Origin: Janthinobacterium saanense
Lineage (GTDB): Bacteria; Pseudomonadota; Gammaproteobacteria; Burkholderiales; Burkholderiaceae_D
DNA length: 64,000 nucleotides
NCBI RefSeq assembly: GCF_014200675.1
Contig: NZ_JACHCI010000017.1
Span: 62,001 to 126,000 of the forward strand
Direction: 5' to 3'
Below, one piece after another: positions 55,442 to 64,000 of this stretch; the first letter of the stretch is position 1, and each line of letters begins with the position of its first letter. The notes below the pieces were generated by a model. That model saw nothing but the letters and a program-made list of their open reading frames with translations, was not told where the DNA came from and did no database searches. A program made the position numbers and the translations under genes.

Positions 55442-56374
55442 TCAATATCCTTGCAAACGGTTGACGATGCCGGCGACCGTGTCGCCAGCGTGCAGGCGCC
55501 GCATTTTGGCGGCGATTTGCGCTACGCTTTCGCGGCGCAGGGTGGCCGCTGAAATATGCGGCGTGATGGTGATGCGCGGCTCTTGCCAGAAAGGGTGCTG
55601 CTGCGGCAGCGGCTCGTTGCGGAATACGTCCAGTGTCGCCCCGGCGATATGGCCCGAGCGTATCAGGGTCAGCAAATCCGGTTCGGCCAGGTGCGCGCCG
55701 CGCGCCACATTGATGACGTAGGCGCCTGGCAGCAGCATCGACAGGCGCGTGCGGTCCAGCAGATTGTGCGTGTCCGGTGTCAGCGGCAGCATGCAGACGA
55801 GTACCCGCGTGCCGCGCAAGAAGGACGCCAAGCCCTCCTCGCCCGCAAAACATGTCACGCCATCGAGCTGCTTCTGGCTGCGGCTCCAGCCACGCAAGGG
55901 AAATTCAAACTGCGCCAGCGCATCGAGCACGCGCGTGCCCAGTGCGCCCATGCCCAGTACGCCGACGGGAAAGTCCGTTTTTTCAAAGGCGGGCAGCGGC
56001 TGCCAGATGCCGGCGCGCGCCTGCGCTTCATAATCGTCGAAACGGCGGAAATGGCGCAGCACCGCGTGGCTGACATATTCGGCCATCTGCACGCCCATGC
56101 CTGCATCGTCCAGGCGCACCAGCGGCACGTGCTTGGGTAGCGCTTCGCCGAATTTGAGCAAGGCATCGACGCCGGCGCCCGTGTTGAAGATGGCTTTGAC
56201 CTGACTCAATGCTGGCAGCATGGCTGCCGGCGGTTGCCAGACGACCGCGTAGTCACAGGGTACTACTGGCTCACCATCGCGCCAGAAAACGATCTCGGCC
56301 TCGGGCAGCTGGGCGTTAAAATCAGCGATCCACGCCGCCTGCTTGCCGTCCGAGCGTTGTAAAAGAATGCGCAT
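55442..56374 (-). CDS. ghrA: glyoxylate/hydroxypyruvate reductase A-type dehydrogenase
   Basis: A 310-residue D-2-hydroxyacid dehydrogenase. The NAD(P) motif is VGVLGMGALGTRVLDAL, and the catalytic residues lie in INVARGAHLAEPDLL (Arg), TLDVFRNEPLPQQHPFW (Glu) and ITPHISAAT (His). The closest family is GhrA. It sits between mccA and liuE (gaps of ten and one bases), yet has no known step in leucine degradation. The symbol is a best fit. Confidence 0.85.
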   Translation of the reverse strand: MRILLQRSDGKQAAWIADFNAQLPEAEIVFWRDGEPVVPCDYAVVWQPPAAMLPALSQVKAIFNTGAGVDALLKFGEALPKHVPLVRLDDAGMGVQMAEYVSHAVLRHFRRFDDYEAQARAGIWQPLPAFEKTDFPVGVLGMGALGTRVLDALAQFEFPLRGWSRSQKQLDGVTCFAGEEGLASFLRGTRVLVCMLPLTPDTHNLLDRTRLSMLLPGAYVINVARGAHLAEPDLLTLIRSGHIAGATLDVFRNEPLPQQHPFWQEPRITITPHISAATLRRESVAQIAAKMRRLHAGDTVAGIVNRLQGY

Positions 56375-56384
56375 CGTGGCTACT

Positions 56385-58397
56385 CTATGCGGCTGCCTTG
56401 AAGGCCAGCAGCGGCGCGCCGTCGGCCACCTGGTCGCCCACCGCATACAGCACGTCTTCCACCAGGCCGTCGTGCGGCGCGGCGATGGTGTGCTCCATCT
56501 TCATCGCTTCCATGATGACCAGCGGTTCGCCCTTCTTCACATCCTGCCCCTTGGTCACCAGTACGGCCACCACCTTGCCCGGCATCGGCGCCGTCAGGCG
56601 TCCGCCCTCGGCTTCCACTTCGCCCGCATGCGCCATCGGATCGTTGTAGTGCAAGGTGTAGTGCGCGCCGCCGGTAAACACGTGGAACTGTTCACCGTCG
56701 TGCAGCACGGTGCCGTGCACGGCCCGTTCGCCCAGCTTGATGTGCAGTTCCAGGCCTTTGTTCGTTGTCAGGCTCAGGGGCTGGTCGTTGAACAGCCAGC
56801 CATCGGCGGCGTATGTCACGCGTACCGCATAGGCTTTGCTATCGCCGGCCAGCGCAAATTCGTCGGCAAAAGACAGGCTGCGTTTGAGCGCGCTGTTCAA
56901 ACGCCAACCCTGGGCATTGCCCCATGGGCCACTGCCATCGTTGGCCGCCGCTTCCTGCGTCAGCAGGGCCACGGACGCCAGCGCCAGGGCCGTGTCGGGC
57001 GCTGCCTGCAGGGCCGGGAACAGCGTATCGTGGTTGCGTTCGATCAAACCCGTATCGAGCTCGGCAGAGGAAAATGCCTGGCCCAGCACCAGGCGCTTCA
57101 AGAAGGCGATATTGGTGGCCAGGCCCACGATCTGGTATTCCGACAACGCCTGCGCCATGCGCGCCAGCGCTACGCGGCGGTCCGCGCCCCAGACGATCAA
57201 TTTCGCGATCATCGGGTCGTAGAAGGGCGAAATCGCATCGCCTTCGCGCACGCCCGAATCGATGCGCACGCCGGCCGGCACCGGTGTTCCGCCCAGTTCA
57301 AACGTGACCGCTTGCGGCGAGTGCATATGGCGCAAGGTGCCGATCGACGGCAAGAAGCCTTTTTCGGGATTTTCTGCGTAGATGCGCGCCTCGATGGCGT
57401 GGCCGTGGATGGTCAACTCACTTTGTTTTTTCGGCAGCGGCTCGCCAAAGGCCACGCGCAACTGCCATTCCACCAGGTCGGTGCCGGTGATCATTTCCGT
57501 TACCGGATGTTCCACCTGCAGACGCGTGTTCATCTCCATGAAGTAGAACGAGCCATCCTGGTTGGCGATGAATTCCACCGTGCCGGCGCCGACATAACCG
57601 ACAGCCCTGGCGGCGGCCACGGCCGCTTCGCCCATGGCTGCGCGGCGCTCAGACGGCATGCCTGGCGCTGGCGCTTCTTCCAGCACTTTTTGATGGCGGC
57701 GCTGCACCGAGCAGTCGCGCTCAAACAGATAGATACAATTGCCCAGGGTGTCGGCAAACACCTGGATTTCGATATGGCGTGGACGCGACAGGTATTTTTC
57801 AGCCAGTACCTTGTCGTCGCCGAAAGAGCTGATCGCTTCGCGCTTGCAAGAAGCTAACGCCGCCTTGAAGTCGGCCGAGTTCTCAATCACGCGCATGCCC
57901 TTGCCGCCACCGCCAGCCGAGGCTTTCAACAGTACCGGATAGCCGATCTGGTCGGCTTGGGTGTGCAGGAAATCGGCATCCTGATTCTCGCCATGGTAGC
58001 CAGGCACCAGCGGGACATTGGCTTTCTCCATCAGCGACTTGGCGGCCGACTTGGAACCCATGGCGCGCATGGCCGACGCCGGCGGGCCGATAAAGACCAG
58101 GCCTGCCGCGTGGCAGGCGTCGGCGAAGTCCGCGTTTTCAGACAAAAAGCCGTAGCCGGGATGGATCGCCTGCGCGCCCGTGGCCAGCGCCACGGCGATG
58201 ATCTTGTCACCGCACAGATAGCTTTCCTTGGCTGCGGCCGGGCCGATCAGCACTGCTTCATCGCAGACGGCGACGTGCTTGGCCCTGGCGTCGGCTTCCG
58301 AATACACGGCAACCGTCAAGATGCCCATGCGGCGCGCGGTAGCGGCGACACGGCAAGCGATTTCGCCGCGGTTGGCGATCAGGATTTTAGTGAACAT
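56385..58397 (-). CDS. liuD: methylcrotonyl-CoA carboxylase biotin-containing alpha subunit
   Basis: A 670-residue biotin carboxylase plus biotin carboxyl carrier. The N-terminal ATP-grasp biotin carboxylase shows FTKILIANRGEIACRV, GGGGKGMRVI, FMEMNTRLQVEHPVTEMITG; the C-terminal carrier ends EAMKMEHTIAAPHDGLVEDVLYAVGDQVADGAPLLAF, with the biotinyl lysine in EAMKMEH. The gene context (liuB, liuC, liuE) identifies 3-methylcrotonyl-CoA as substrate. A purine-rich GAGAGAGTAGAGAGAGA leader acts as an extended Shine-Dalgarno. Confidence 0.94.
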   Translation of the reverse strand: MFTKILIANRGEIACRVAATARRMGILTVAVYSEADARAKHVAVCDEAVLIGPAAAKESYLCGDKIIAVALATGAQAIHPGYGFLSENADFADACHAAGLVFIGPPASAMRAMGSKSAAKSLMEKANVPLVPGYHGENQDADFLHTQADQIGYPVLLKASAGGGGKGMRVIENSADFKAALASCKREAISSFGDDKVLAEKYLSRPRHIEIQVFADTLGNCIYLFERDCSVQRRHQKVLEEAPAPGMPSERRAAMGEAAVAAARAVGYVGAGTVEFIANQDGSFYFMEMNTRLQVEHPVTEMITGTDLVEWQLRVAFGEPLPKKQSELTIHGHAIEARIYAENPEKGFLPSIGTLRHMHSPQAVTFELGGTPVPAGVRIDSGVREGDAISPFYDPMIAKLIVWGADRRVALARMAQALSEYQIVGLATNIAFLKRLVLGQAFSSAELDTGLIERNHDTLFPALQAAPDTALALASVALLTQEAAANDGSGPWGNAQGWRLNSALKRSLSFADEFALAGDSKAYAVRVTYAADGWLFNDQPLSLTTNKGLELHIKLGERAVHGTVLHDGEQFHVFTGGAHYTLHYNDPMAHAGEVEAEGGRLTAPMPGKVVAVLVTKGQDVKKGEPLVIMEAMKMEHTIAAPHDGLVEDVLYAVGDQVADGAPLLAFKAAA

Positions 58398-58491
58398 GGT
58401 CTCTCTCTACTCTCTCAAAAAGGGCAGCTGTCTTTTTTATATGTCTGCTGTCTTGTCTCTGTCTTGTCTTTTAACCCAAAAGCAAAATGCC

Positions 58492-58518
58492 GGGGTCAGA
58501 CCCAAAGGGTCTGACCCC
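58492..58518. repeat. 12-base perfect hairpin, REP-like, between liuD and bioB
   Basis: GGGGTCAGACCC (58492-58503), AAA, GGGTCTGACCCC (58507-58518). On the minus strand it is just past the bioB stop and is followed by T-rich sequence, so it may end the bio transcript. The GGGGTCAGACCC element has the look of a dispersed palindromic repeat. Confidence 0.7.
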
Positions 58519-58529
58519 TTGACTGGTTA

Positions 58530-59576
58530 TCAGCAGCCGCACTTCTCTTTCTGTACCGATTCGAGCATGGCGCCGCGCGTTTGCAGGCCCAGCTTGCTCA
58601 ACAGGATGCGGTCGTCTTCTGCTTCCGGGTTGTCGGTGGTGAGCAGCTTGTCGCCGTAGAAAATCGAGTTGGCGCCAGCCAGGAAGCACATGGCTTGCAC
58701 CGCTTCACCCATCTGGCGGCGGCCGGCGGACAGGCGCACGCGTGCTTTTGGCATGGTGATGCGGGCCACGGCGATGGTGCGCACGAATTCGAATGGATCC
58801 AGTGCTTCCAGGCCGAACAAAGGCGTGCCTTCCACCTGCACCAGGTGATTCACCGGCACCGATTCAGGATACGGATTCAGGTTGGCCAATTGGGCGATCA
58901 GGCCGGCGCGTTGCACGCGCGTTTCGCCCATGCCGACGATGCCGCCGCAGCATACTTTCAAGCCTGCTTCGCGCACGCGGCCCAGTGTGTCCAGGCGGTC
59001 CTGGTATTCGCGCGTGGAGATCACGTTGTCGTAAAACTCGGGCGCCGTATCCAGGTTGTGGTTGTAGAAATCGAGGCCGGCGTTTTTCAGGCGGTCAGCC
59101 TGGCCTTCTTCCAGCATGCCCAGGGTGGCGCAGGTTTCCAGGCCCAGGGCCTTGACCTTGCTGACCATTTCTTCGACTTTTTCCATGTCGCGGTCTTTCG
59201 GGCCACGCCAGGCGGCGCCCATGCAGAAGCGCGTGGCGCCATTGGCCTTGGCCTGGCGCGCGGCGTCCAGTACCGTGTCGATGTCGAGGATTTTTTTCGC
59301 TTCCACGCCGGTGTCGTAGCGGGCTGCTTGCGGGCAGTAGCCGCAGTCTTCTTCGCAGCCGCCGGTCTTGATCGACAGCAGGGTCGCCAGCTCCACGTCG
59401 CCATCAGGGAAATTGATGCGGTGGGTTTGCTGGGCCTTGAACATCAGGTCATTAAATGGCAGGTCGAACAGGGCCAGCACATCTTCCAACGGCCAGGTAG
59501 CCGCTTCCGGCAGGGTGATGCGCGCCGCAGGGCGGTGCAGTTCGACGGTTTTTGCTGCTTCTTGAACTTGAGACAT
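58530..59576 (-). CDS. bioB: biotin synthase BioB
   Basis: A 348-residue radical SAM enzyme that inserts sulfur into dethiobiotin. The cluster motif is [12 protein letters not shown] (CxxxCxxC), and the 2Fe-2S ligand residues occur in [18 protein letters not shown] and the C-terminal half. A C-terminal CGC tail is present. The ATG at 59576 has AAGGAATCACC before it. It is the last gene of bioAFDB. Confidence 0.97.
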   Translation of the reverse strand: MSQVQEAAKTVELHRPAARITLPEAATWPLEDVLALFDLPFNDLMFKAQQTHRINFPDGDVELATLLSIKTGGCEEDCGYCPQAARYDTGVEAKKILDIDTVLDAARQAKANGATRFCMGAAWRGPKDRDMEKVEEMVSKVKALGLETCATLGMLEEGQADRLKNAGLDFYNHNLDTAPEFYDNVISTREYQDRLDTLGRVREAGLKVCCGGIVGMGETRVQRAGLIAQLANLNPYPESVPVNHLVQVEGTPLFGLEALDPFEFVRTIAVARITMPKARVRLSAGRRQMGEAVQAMCFLAGANSIFYGDKLLTTDNPEAEDDRILLSKLGLQTRGAMLESVQKEKCGC

Positions 59577-59608
59577 GGTGATTCCTTCGTTTCTATTTTG
59601 GGATACGT

Positions 59609-60391
59609 TCAATTGTTCGGGCGTTGGGCTGGCCAGTTCGGCAAGCCCGTAAAATCGAGATAGGCAGCGGCCGCTTCGGCAGAAGGCTGCGCCAGGCGCG
59701 GCACCCTGCCCAGCAGCGGCGCCGGGATGCGCTCGATCAGCGCATCGATATTTTCATCGAGGAAGCGCATTTCCACTTCCAGGGTATTGGCGACCCAGCC
59801 GACTACCTTCAAGCCGCGCGCTTGCACCGCTTCGACCGTCAGCAAGGCCTGGCTGATGCAGCCCAGGCGCATGCCGACCACCAGGATCACGGGCAATTCC
59901 AGCTGCTGCGCCAGGTCGGCGGAATCGTAATCGGCTGATAATGGCACGCGAAAACCACCCACGCCCTCGACCACCACCGCATCTGAAGCGGCGGCGATTT
60001 CCAGGTAGGCGGCCAAAATGGGCACAGGCTCTATGCTCACGCCTTCGAGCGCGGCGGCGATATGCGGCGCGGCCGGCTCCTTCAGCATATAGGGCGTGGT
60101 CAGGCTGCGCAGCATGGTGACGTTGCCAGCAGCGATCAGGCTGTCGGCGTCTTCATTATGCAGCTCGCCGTCGCGCAGTTCGGCGCCAGCTGCCACCGGC
60201 TTCATGCCGCAGGCGCGCACGCCGCGTTGTACCAGCGCGTGCAGCAGCGCTGACGAGGTCAGGGTCTTGCCGATTTCCGTGTCGGTGCCGGTCACGAAAC
60301 AGGCAAATGAGGAAGGCAAGCCGGCCGCCGCCGCCGCTGGGCTGGGTTGCACCGCCAGGTCGCTTGCCGCGATAGGGTCATCAAGGCTCAT
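59609..60391 (-). CDS. bioD: dethiobiotin synthetase BioD
   Basis: A 260-residue ATP-dependent ring-closing enzyme. The P-loop is [18 protein letters not shown], the substrate lysine is in [10 protein letters not shown], and [11 protein letters not shown] is the Walker B-like region. It has a ~35-residue Ala/Pro-rich N-terminal extension relative to most BioD. AAGGA precedes the ATG at 60391, which overlaps bioF by 11 bases. Confidence 0.95.
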   Translation of the reverse strand: MSLDDPIAASDLAVQPSPAAAAAGLPSSFACFVTGTDTEIGKTLTSSALLHALVQRGVRACGMKPVAAGAELRDGELHNEDADSLIAAGNVTMLRSLTTPYMLKEPAAPHIAAALEGVSIEPVPILAAYLEIAAASDAVVVEGVGGFRVPLSADYDSADLAQQLELPVILVVGMRLGCISQALLTVEAVQARGLKVVGWVANTLEVEMRFLDENIDALIERIPAPLLGRVPRLAQPSAEAAAAYLDFTGLPNWPAQRPNN

Positions 60392-61577
60392 GGCGAGTCC
60401 TTTCAAGCGTGTTGACTGCGTTGATCAATTGCGCCACTTCCTGCGCCGTGTGGCCGGCCGACAGGGTGACGCGCAGGCGGGCCGTGCCGAGGGGGACGGT
60501 AGGCGGGCGGATCGCGCCTACCCACAGTCCCTGCTGGTACAAGCTGGCCGCAATGCCCATCATTTCGGCGTTTTCACCGATGATCACGGGCTGGATGGCG
60601 GTTTGCGATGGCAAGGCTTGCCAGCGTTGCAGCTGCAAGCCTTCGTTCCACTGCGCCACCAGTGCCGCCAGATGTGCGCGGCGCTGTGCACCTTCTTCGC
60701 CGGCGATAATGTCCACACTGGCCAGCAGCGCATGCGCCAGCGCGGGCGGCGCGGCGGTGGTGAAGATATATGGCCGCGCCTTCTGTATCAGCGTTTCGAT
60801 CACGGCTTCATGCGCCGCCACGAAGGCGCCGCCCACGCCGGCCGATTTGCCCAAAGTACCGACATAGACCAGGTAAGGCGAATGCAGCTCAAAGTGTTCC
60901 AGCGCGCCTCGGCCATGCTCGCCCAGCGCGCCAAAACCGTGCGCATCGTCGACCACCAGCCAGGCGCCGTATTGTTCGCACAGGGCCAGCAGCGCGGGCA
61001 GCGGCGCCAGGTCGCCATCCATGCTGAAGACGCTGTCGGTGACGACGATCCTGGTCTTGGCTTTACTTTCCGCCAGCAAGGCCGCCAGCGCAGCCAGGTC
61101 GGCGTGCGGATAGACGCGCGTCTTGACGCGGGACAGCCGCGTGCCGTCGATCAGGGACGCGTGGTTCAGCGCTTCCGAGAAAATCTCGGTGTCCGCATCG
61201 CCCGCCGCCAGGCCGGTCAGCACAGCTAAATTAGCCATATAGCCGGTGCAGAAATACAGGGCGCGGGCGTGTTCCAGGTTGCTGCCGACAAAGCTGGCCA
61301 GCCGTTCTTCGAGCTGCGCGTGGGCGCGGCTGTGGCCACTGATCAGGTGCGAAGCGCCGCTGCCGGCGCCGTACAGGTCAGCGCCTTCTTGCAGCGCCTT
61401 GATGATGGCAGGATGCGCGGCCAGGCCCAGGTAGTCATTGCTGCAAAAAGCCAGCATCTCGCGGCCATCCACCGTCAGGCGCGGCGCGCACGGCGTTTCC
61501 ACGGTGCGGCGGCGGCGTATCAGGCTGCGCTCTTCCAGTCCTTGCAAATGCTGTTTCAGGCGGGTGATCAGTTCCAT
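60381..61577 (-). CDS. bioF: 8-amino-7-oxononanoate synthase BioF
   Basis: A 398-residue PLP enzyme that joins pimeloyl-ACP/CoA and alanine. Motifs: [53 protein letters not shown], and the PLP lysine in [16 protein letters not shown]. It starts one base after bioA stops and overlaps bioD, so the four bio genes are one operon. Confidence 0.97.
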   Translation of the reverse strand: MELITRLKQHLQGLEERSLIRRRRTVETPCAPRLTVDGREMLAFCSNDYLGLAAHPAIIKALQEGADLYGAGSGASHLISGHSRAHAQLEERLASFVGSNLEHARALYFCTGYMANLAVLTGLAAGDADTEIFSEALNHASLIDGTRLSRVKTRVYPHADLAALAALLAESKAKTRIVVTDSVFSMDGDLAPLPALLALCEQYGAWLVVDDAHGFGALGEHGRGALEHFELHSPYLVYVGTLGKSAGVGGAFVAAHEAVIETLIQKARPYIFTTAAPPALAHALLASVDIIAGEEGAQRRAHLAALVAQWNEGLQLQRWQALPSQTAIQPVIIGENAEMMGIAASLYQQGLWVGAIRPPTVPLGTARLRVTLSAGHTAQEVAQLINAVNTLERTRHEP

Positions 61578-61578
61578 C

Positions 61579-62907
61579 TCAGGCCTCGATCACTTTATTG
61601 AAGACAGCCAGGGTCTGCTGGCCCAGGCCGGCGATTTCTTCGTCGTTCAATATGTACGGCGGCATCAGGTACACGGTGGCGCCGATCGGGCGCATCAACA
61701 ACTCATGTTCCAGCGCGGTACTGAAGAAGTTGCGCGAAAAATCGGGCGCCGCGTCGACTGCATCGAAGGCCCAGATCATGCCCTGCTGCCTGAAATTGAC
61801 GACTTTTTCATGCTGTGCCAGCGGCGCCAGCGCCTGCGTGATTTTTGCCGCGCGCACCCGGTTGGCCACCAGTACATCGTCCTCTTCGAAGATGGACAAG
61901 GTCGCCAGCGCGGCGCGGCAAGCCAGCGGGTTGCCCGTGTACGAGTGCGAATGCAAAAAGCCGCGGCGCACGTCAGTGCTGTAAAACGCCTGGTAGATAT
62001 CTTCGCGCGTCATCACCAGCGACAAAGGCAGATAGCCGCCGCTGATGCCTTTCGACAGGCAGACGAAGTCGGGCCAGATGCCCGCCTGTTCGCAAGCGAA
62101 GAAAGTGCCCGTGCGGCCGCAGCCGACGGCGATTTCGTCGAGGATCAGATGCACTTGATACTGGTCGCACAGCGCGCGCACCAGCGACAGGTAGAGCGGG
62201 TCGTGCATGGCCATGCCGGTGGCGCATTGCACCAGCGGCTCGATGATGATGGCGGCGATCTTGTCTGCCTTTTGCTGGAACAGCTGTTCCACTTCAAAGG
62301 CGGCGCGGCGCGCGACATCCTGCGCTGTTTCGCCTTCATTCGCCTGGCGGTAGTCGGGCGACATCACGGTCTGCGTGGCGCGCAGCAGCGGGCCGTAGGC
62401 ATCCTTGAACAGCGCCACGTCGGTGACGGCCAGCGCGCCGATGGTCTCGCCGTGGTAACTGCCTTTTAAACAGACGAATTCCTGTTTTTCACTCTTGCCG
62501 CTATTGCGCCAGGCATGAAAACTCATCTTCAGGGCGATTTCCACCGCCGAGGCGCCATCCGAGGCATAAAAGCTATGACCGAGCACGCCATTGGTGAGGG
62601 CAGAGAGTTTTTCCGACAGTTGTATCACCGGTTCGTGCGTAAAACCGGCCAGCATGGCGTGTTCCAGGCGGTCCAGCTGGTCCTTCAATGCCGCATTGAT
62701 GCGCGGATTGGCGTGGCCGAACAAATTCACCCACCAGGAGCTGATGGCATCAAGGTAGCGCCGGCCTTCGTGGTCGTACAGCCAGGCGCCGCGGCCATGG
62801 CTGACGGGGATCAAAGGCACGGTTTCGTGATGCTGCATTTGCGTGCACGGATGCCACACGCTGCGCAGACTGCGTTCGACCCAGCCCGATTGTTTTTCTG
62901 CTTTCAA
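61579..62907 (-). CDS. bioA: adenosylmethionine-8-amino-7-oxononanoate aminotransferase BioA
   Basis: A ~442-residue class III aminotransferase that converts KAPA to DAPA. Motifs: [64 protein letters not shown] and the PLP lysine in [15 protein letters not shown]. No ATG precedes the family sequence; TTG at 62907 has GGAG six bases upstream and is the best start. The frame is open to a TTG at 62955, inside liuC. Confidence 0.93.
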   Translation of the reverse strand: MKAEKQSGWVERSLRSVWHPCTQMQHHETVPLIPVSHGRGAWLYDHEGRRYLDAISSWWVNLFGHANPRINAALKDQLDRLEHAMLAGFTHEPVIQLSEKLSALTNGVLGHSFYASDGASAVEIALKMSFHAWRNSGKSEKQEFVCLKGSYHGETIGALAVTDVALFKDAYGPLLRATQTVMSPDYRQANEGETAQDVARRAAFEVEQLFQQKADKIAAIIIEPLVQCATGMAMHDPLYLSLVRALCDQYQVHLILDEIAVGCGRTGTFFACEQAGIWPDFVCLSKGISGGYLPLSLVMTREDIYQAFYSTDVRRGFLHSHSYTGNPLACRAALATLSIFEEDDVLVANRVRAAKITQALAPLAQHEKVVNFRQQGMIWAFDAVDAAPDFSRNFFSTALEHELLMRPIGATVYLMPPYILNDEEIAGLGQQTLAVFNKVIEA

Positions 62908-62939
62908 AACTGCTCCAATAGATATTCTTAGTCCATGAG

Positions 62940-63728
62940 CTAGCCCATGAGCCAACTCGGCTTGCGCTTGTCCAGGAACGATTGCACGCCTTCACGGCCC
63001 TGTTCCGAGGCGCGGATCTGCGCGATGCGTTCGGCGGTGTCCAACAATAATGCGTCGTCGACTGGCTGGCCGGTGATATCGCGCACCAGCGTCTTCGCTT
63101 GCGCCACTGCGTGCGGGCTATTGCCCGTCAGCGCCTTGAGCACTTCCGCGGTTTTCGCGTCCAGTGTCTCGCCAGAGACGACTTCGTGGACAAAGCCCAT
63201 CCGCAGCGCTTCCTGCGCGGAGAATCGCTCCGCGGTCAGGAAGTAGCGGCGTGCCGCGTTTTCGCCCATGGCCTTGATGACATACGGTGAAATAGTGGCC
63301 GGGATCAGTCCCAGCCGCACTTCGCTCAGGCAGAAATGCACGTCTTCCGCAGCCAGAATGATATCGCATGCGGACGCCAATCCCATGCCGCCGGCATAAC
63401 AGTCGCCCTGCACCTTGGCCACCACAGGCTTGGGGCACAGGTAAATCGTGCGCAGCATCTGTGCCAGCTGCAGCGCGTCGGCCTGGTTTTCGGCATGCGT
63501 ATAGCCTGCCATTTTCTTCATCCAGTTCAAGTCCGCGCCGGCGCAAAAGGCTGCGCCATTGGCGGCCAAGACGATGGCGCGCACCATCTCGCTGCGGCCC
63601 AGGCCCTCGAAAGCGCGCGCCAGTTCGGCGATCGTGGTTTCGTTGAACGCGTTGCGCACGTCCGGGCGGTTCAGGGTCACGGTGGCGACATTGCCCTCGA
63701 TGACGATTTTCAGAGTCTCAAATTCCAT
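62940..63728 (-). CDS. liuC: methylglutaconyl-CoA hydratase (enoyl-CoA hydratase family)
   Basis: A 262-residue crotonase-fold enzyme. The oxyanion motifs are GAAFCAGADLNWMKKM and GDCYAGGMGLASACDI, and the catalytic Glu is in LSEVRLGLIPATISPYV. Next to the carboxylase subunit genes it should hydrate 3-methylglutaconyl-CoA to HMG-CoA. GGGAGGAGAGAAC gives a strong Shine-Dalgarno. It lies 15 bases after liuB. Confidence 0.92.
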   Translation of the reverse strand: MEFETLKIVIEGNVATVTLNRPDVRNAFNETTIAELARAFEGLGRSEMVRAIVLAANGAAFCAGADLNWMKKMAGYTHAENQADALQLAQMLRTIYLCPKPVVAKVQGDCYAGGMGLASACDIILAAEDVHFCLSEVRLGLIPATISPYVIKAMGENAARRYFLTAERFSAQEALRMGFVHEVVSGETLDAKTAEVLKALTGNSPHAVAQAKTLVRDITGQPVDDALLLDTAERIAQIRASEQGREGVQSFLDKRKPSWLMG

Positions 63729-63743
63729 GTTCTCTCCTCCCGG

Positions 63744-64000
63744 TCACATGCGGAAAACGCCGAACTTCGTGTCCGCAATTTCGGCGTTCAGCGCGGCCGA
63801 CAGGCCCAGGCCCAGCACCATGCGGGTGTCGGCCGGGTCGATCACGCCATCGTCCCACAGGCGCGCGGTGGCGTAATACGGGTGGCCCTGGTGTTCATAC
63901 TGCTCCTTGACCGGCTGCTTGAAGGCGGCTTCTTCTTCCGCGCTCCACTGCCCGCCCCGGCTTTCGATGCCGTCGCGCTTGACGGTCGCCAGCACGGACG
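63744..64000 (-). CDS. liuB: methylcrotonyl-CoA carboxylase carboxyltransferase (beta) subunit, C-terminal part
   Basis: The last 85 codons of a carboxyltransferase; the rest is beyond the window edge. [41 protein letters not shown] is the conserved C-terminal segment of MccB-type subunits, and the ending FGVFRM is typical. It forms the liuB-liuC pair with the next gene. Confidence 0.92.
   Translation of the reverse strand, partial: SVLATVKRDGIESRGGQWSAEEEAAFKQPVKEQYEHQGHPYYATARLWDDGVIDPADTRMVLGLGLSAALNAEIADTKFGVFRM

Noticed and set aside
56343-57857. 504-codon plus-strand frame opposite the carboxylase alpha subunit
   Set aside because: Shadow of a fully conserved biotin carboxylase.

Overview
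The window looks like core chromosome of a GC-rich betaproteobacterium, most likely Oxalobacteraceae (Janthinobacterium/Massilia/Duganella type). The reasons are an FNR-controlled cbb3 oxidase locus, a ybeD...lipB-lipA neighbourhood, a bioAFDB run beside leucine-degradation genes, and the yraL-yraM-yraN-diaA-yraP block. No species call is possible from sequence reading alone. No rRNA, CRISPR array, integrase or insertion sequence was seen; there is one tRNA (Pro, UGG).

Layout. 1-2219 (minus): a two-gene putative DNA-repair cassette (radical SAM protein plus UdgX-like protein cut by the window edge) with a textbook LexA box at its promoter. 2301-5319 (plus): modABC-modE behind a ModE operator. 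5328-8420 (minus): a large hybrid histidine kinase. 8638-9396 (plus): fnr. 9400-14494 (minus): ccoNOQP-ccoG-ccoH with a perfect FNR box upstream of ccoN. 14739-18358 (plus): a type VI lipase effector pair (Tle3 and Tla3/DUF2875), with a strong AT-rich dip, sitting between ccoN and ccoS. 18346-24857 (minus): ccoS, ccoI, a TauE/SafE-like membrane gene, hemN and an Aer-like chemoreceptor, headed by a second perfect FNR box.

25455-29679: small membrane proteins (YiaA/B, DUF808), a LysE exporter and a FecR/DUF6600 secreted protein. 30047-36513: ybeD and lipB-lipA, separated by a LysR regulator, a YfcF-like GST, a Bcr/CflA efflux pump and a divergent MocR regulator with a long inverted-repeat operator. 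36571-37897: YefM-YoeB toxin-antitoxin with its characteristic double TGTACA operator, then ung. 38443-41444: an OprB-like porin and a non-canonical NRAMP transporter. 41556-47545: a TonB receptor with a DUF2946-like partner, AraC plus YbhB-like genes, a PepSY protein behind a Fur-like site and a PaaI thioesterase. 47548-54173: ECF sigma/anti-sigma, TlpA, dolP-diaA-yraN-lpoA divergent from rsmI, and a TonB-like protein. 54339-54415: tRNA-Pro. 54520-64000 (minus): a leucine/isovalerate degradation set (liuB, liuC, liuD/mccA, liuE) with the complete biotin operon bioA-F-D-B lodged between the two carboxylase subunit genes.

How it fits together: one theme is low-oxygen life. FNR appears to switch on the high-affinity oxidase, its copper ATPase and assembly factors, anaerobic heme synthesis and an energy-taxis receptor. 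A second theme is cofactor supply beside its consumer: molybdate uptake with its own sensor, lipoate synthesis, and biotin synthesis next to a biotin-dependent carboxylase. The most unusual items are the LexA-box radical SAM/UdgX cassette, the orphan Tle3-Tla3 pair splitting the cbb3 locus, the M-to-A NRAMP transporter with its porin, and the MocR operator.
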